DNA from: Methylotenera sp.
GTDB lineage: Bacteria; Pseudomonadota; Gammaproteobacteria; Burkholderiales; Methylophilaceae
Direction: 5' to 3'
DNA length: 36,676 nt
Assembly: GCA_005797835.1 (NCBI GenBank)
Contig: SYKG01000009.1
Location: forward strand, 1-36,676
Shown: in pieces, positions 34,859 through 36,676 of the stretch
How the letters are laid out: every line of letters starts with the position of its first letter
Position numbering within the stretch: the first letter of the stretch is position 1
Program-made: the position numbers and the translations under genes
The notes under the pieces: generated by a model
Told to the model about the DNA's origin: nothing
Seen by the model: the letters and a program-made list of their open reading frames with translations, nothing else
The model's database searches: none

Positions 34859-35869
34859 AAGTATTTTTTTAATAATAGCTGGCGTTGCGGATCCTTCAAT
34901 ACTCGAGAGAGATAACCAACTATGTGGCGACTTTGCATGCTGAGATTTAGCTTCAAAAATACTATAGATAATTTTGAGTTTGTAATGTGTAAATGTAGTT
35001 GATGCTTTTAAATTTTTTTTGATTAACCAAGTGTCTAATCCAAAGTATTTTTTAATCCAAGTTTGTGCTGTCATAGCTTTTCTCTCGAATTGCGGCAGCG
35101 ACCATAAACCTCCCCATATACCTCCTTGAGATTGTTTGACAACTAAGATTTCATCATGGTGTTTAATGATGAACATCTCCGCAGTTTTTGTAGGAATTTT
35201 CTTTTTTGGTTTTGGTATTGGAACAAGTTGAACTTTGTTTTGTAGAAAAGCAAGACATGTTTTTTTGAGAGGACAAAGATGACATTGCGGCGTCTTATTA
35301 CATAAGGTTGCACCTAAATCCATCAATGCTTGTGTATAGGTATCAATTTTCTTGGCTGGTAAAAGTGACTCAGCAAAATCCCATAATTTTTTTTCTATCT
35401 TTGGTAAGCCTGTCCACTGTGTAATCAGAAAATAGCGGGCTAATACACGTTTTACATTGCCATCAAGAATTGCTTTTTTTTGATTAAAGGCAAATGCAGC
35501 AATTGCCCCTGCAGATGAGCGCCCTATTCCAGGTATTTGCATCATCATCTCAAAATCAGATGGAAATTTTCCACCCATTTCATTCATAATCATTTGTGCG
35601 CCTCCATATAAAAATCGTGCACGCCGGTAGTAACCTAACCCACTCCAAAGCTTCATTACTTCTTCCTCATCTGCATAAGCTAAGGTTTGTAGAGTAGGAA
35701 ATTTTTTTATGAAGCGTTGATAGTATTTAATTACTGTCACAACTTGTGTTTGTTGTAACATGATTTCAGAGACCCATATAGCATAGGGATCTTTTGTTTG
35801 TTGCCATGGTAAGTGATGACGACCTGATTTTGAATGCCAAGCAATCAGTTGATCAGCAAACGATCTCAT
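34847..35869 (-). CDS. mutY: A/G-specific adenine glycosylase MutY
   Basis: Removes adenine mispaired with 8-oxoguanine. I start at the ATG at 35869 ([23 protein letters not shown]), which matches the family; the track start at 35977 reads 36 residues of exoD out of frame. The 340-residue protein has catalytic Glu35 (SEIMLQQTQV), the helix-hairpin-helix PGIGRSSAGAI, catalytic Asp136 (ILDGNVKRVLARY) and an Fe-S loop CNKTPQCHLCPLKKTC (Cys190, 196, 199, 205). The C-terminal NUDIX-like 8-oxoG recognition domain includes GGIWGGLWSLPQF. The Fe-S spacing is CX5CX2CX5C, one residue shorter than the usual CX6CX2CX5C. It overlaps exoD by 4 bases (ATGA). Confidence 0.96.
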   Translation of the reverse strand: MRSFADQLIAWHSKSGRHHLPWQQTKDPYAIWVSEIMLQQTQVVTVIKYYQRFIKKFPTLQTLAYADEEEVMKLWSGLGYYRRARFLYGGAQMIMNEMGGKFPSDFEMMMQIPGIGRSSAGAIAAFAFNQKKAILDGNVKRVLARYFLITQWTGLPKIEKKLWDFAESLLPAKKIDTYTQALMDLGATLCNKTPQCHLCPLKKTCLAFLQNKVQLVPIPKPKKKIPTKTAEMFIIKHHDEILVVKQSQGGIWGGLWSLPQFERKAMTAQTWIKKYFGLDTWLIKKNLKASTTFTHYKLKIIYSIFEAKSQHAKSPHSWLSLSSIEGSATPAIIKKILLKL

Positions 35870-36516
35870 GAAACTAACTGATTTAACCAGTGGGGGAAAT
35901 TGTGAATTCCTTCCATACCTAGGAGATAAAGAGCTATAAAAAAGACCGCAAAATAAGCTAAAGTAAAAAGAATCCAAAAGAAGGCGATTAGAATAAAAAG
36001 TCCATCTTTATGAAGTTGACCCAGTGCACAAAATAAAATGGCAAGACCTGGAAAAAAATTATTTAAGGGAAGAATACCAAAAGGGACTGCCAGCAGCAGT
36101 CCTGAAAGAATAAGAACCCAAGCTTCAATTTGAGTACCAAACGCACCCTCAAGAAAAAAAGTTAAACGTGGCTTAGTAAATTTTTCCGTCCATTGCATAA
36201 GTTTTATTGCTGCATTTGAAATGCGACGCCAATTATCATGACTTAAAATGATGCTGCCAATTTTTTCAGGTAAATGTGGCACAGAGTAACCTTTTAAAAT
36301 TTGCCAGCCAAAGGCTGCAAAGGTAATTCCCCCTAATACAGTGATAGGGCCAAGGGGGAAAGGCTGCATAAAAGGCAAGACCAATAAAAAGCTAATAAAT
36401 GAAAATCCAAAGTGGCTAAGGACAGACAAACCTTCTTTAATACTGAGAGGATATTGCTCTGCTCTTTTAGCAATCCCATGTAGTATTTTTATAAGAGCTT
36501 GATGCTTAGAGGCCAT
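35866..36516 (-). CDS. ExoD family membrane protein
   Basis: A 216-residue protein of the ExoD (exopolysaccharide synthesis) family, named after a Rhizobium gene affecting exopolysaccharide and alkali tolerance; its biochemical role is unknown. The ATG at 36516 ([37 protein letters not shown]) is preferred to the track's TTG two codons upstream. Family features include [32 protein letters not shown] with a Pro-rich helix break, the amphipathic middle [23 protein letters not shown], and [24 protein letters not shown] near the end. About four to five membrane segments are predicted. It overlaps uppP by 11 bases and mutY by 4, so the three form one operon. Confidence 0.85.
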   Translation of the reverse strand: MASKHQALIKILHGIAKRAEQYPLSIKEGLSVLSHFGFSFISFLLVLPFMQPFPLGPITVLGGITFAAFGWQILKGYSVPHLPEKIGSIILSHDNWRRISNAAIKLMQWTEKFTKPRLTFFLEGAFGTQIEAWVLILSGLLLAVPFGILPLNNFFPGLAILFCALGQLHKDGLFILIAFFWILFTLAYFAVFFIALYLLGMEGIHNFPHWLNQLVS

Positions 36517-36676
36517 GATCAAAAACTAAAATACAAAAAACAATCATGCCTAAAATGATTCGATACCAGGCAAATGAAATAAAAGTATGTGTTGCTACAA
36601 AGCGAATAAAAAGTTTGATGACAGCGTAAGCGCTTAAGAATGCCGTGACAAAACCAATGATAAAAATTGGTAGATC
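36506..36676 (-). CDS. uppP: Undecaprenyl-diphosphatase UppP/BacA, C-terminal part, cut by window edge
   Basis: Not in the ORF track because its start lies outside the window. The minus strand reads 56 codons plus [59 protein letters not shown]. The pattern GFVxAFxSAYxxIKxFxRFV followed by F(A/I)WYRIxLG is the typical end of UppP (BacA), the integral membrane enzyme that dephosphorylates undecaprenyl pyrophosphate to recycle the cell-wall and polysaccharide lipid carrier. The gene overlaps the exoD start by 11 bases. The identification rests on the last quarter of the protein only. Confidence 0.88.
   Translation of the reverse strand, partial: DLPIFIIGFVTAFLSAYAVIKLFIRFVATHTFISFAWYRIILGMIVFCILVFDHGL

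Noticed and set aside
35870-35977. 36-residue N-terminal extension of MutY
   Set aside because: It reads exoD out of frame; the family starts at the ATG at 35869, and the ATGA overlap with the exoD stop supports this.
1-36676. CRISPR arrays, IS elements, rRNA, replication origin
   Set aside because: No regularly spaced repeats, transposase, rRNA-like or DnaA-box-cluster sequence was seen anywhere in the window.

Overview
The window is AT-rich, densely packed bacterial chromosome. About 35 protein genes and one tRNA lie in short operons, with no gap over 300 bases and no rRNA, IS element, integrase or CRISPR array. The gene content and some of the gene order (argS-SPOR-dsbA, thiD-thiE-hemL, gltB-gltD-hemE) suggest a betaproteobacterium. 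The low GC and tight spacing recall streamlined Methylophilaceae (Methylopumilus/OM43-like), but this is inference, since no marker such as 16S is present.

Layout. (1) 1-1440, minus: a UDP-sugar pair, ugd followed with no gap by an epimerase cut by the window edge, probably converting UDP-glucose to UDP-glucuronate and then to its C4 epimer. (2) 1545-5189: an orphan membrane protein, then a minus-strand operon argS, SPOR protein, dsbA and a membrane/coiled-coil protein. (3) 5265-7472: priA. (4) 7477-11320 looks like an accessory stretch: two small lipoproteins, tRNA-Gly(CCC), a small secreted protein, a Cys-rich mini-protein, a cryptochrome-DASH photolyase, a secreted thermonuclease-like protein and a TspO-like membrane protein. 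(5) 11422-21386, plus: thiD-thiE-hemL (thiamine and early tetrapyrrole synthesis), gltB-gltD (glutamate synthase, with a good promoter in front) and hemE (tetrapyrrole synthesis). (6) 21383-22264, minus: htpX.

(7) 22323-32847 is an efflux region. A minus-strand czcC-czcB-czcA operon (HME-RND metal pump) ends in a divergent PII-like signalling protein. Divergent from it runs tolC-macA-macB(ATPase)-macB(permease). The two operons share a promoter region of about 150 bases, and no metal-responsive regulator is encoded beside them. (8) 32851-34352, minus: DoxX-like, cytochrome b561 and DUF3293 genes. (9) 34424-36676: a GNAT acetyltransferase facing a tightly overlapping minus-strand operon uppP (partial), exoD and mutY.

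The most interesting points are the PII-like protein coupled to an RND pump with an atypical TM4 motif, a perfect AU-rich hairpin plus U-tract abutting the hemE start codon, a one-residue contraction of the MutY iron-sulfur loop, the DASH/TspO accessory stretch, and several -10 boxes placed so that transcripts could be leaderless. I did not find a clearly new multi-gene system. The PII-RND operon is the closest candidate and resembles the already described PII-NG group.
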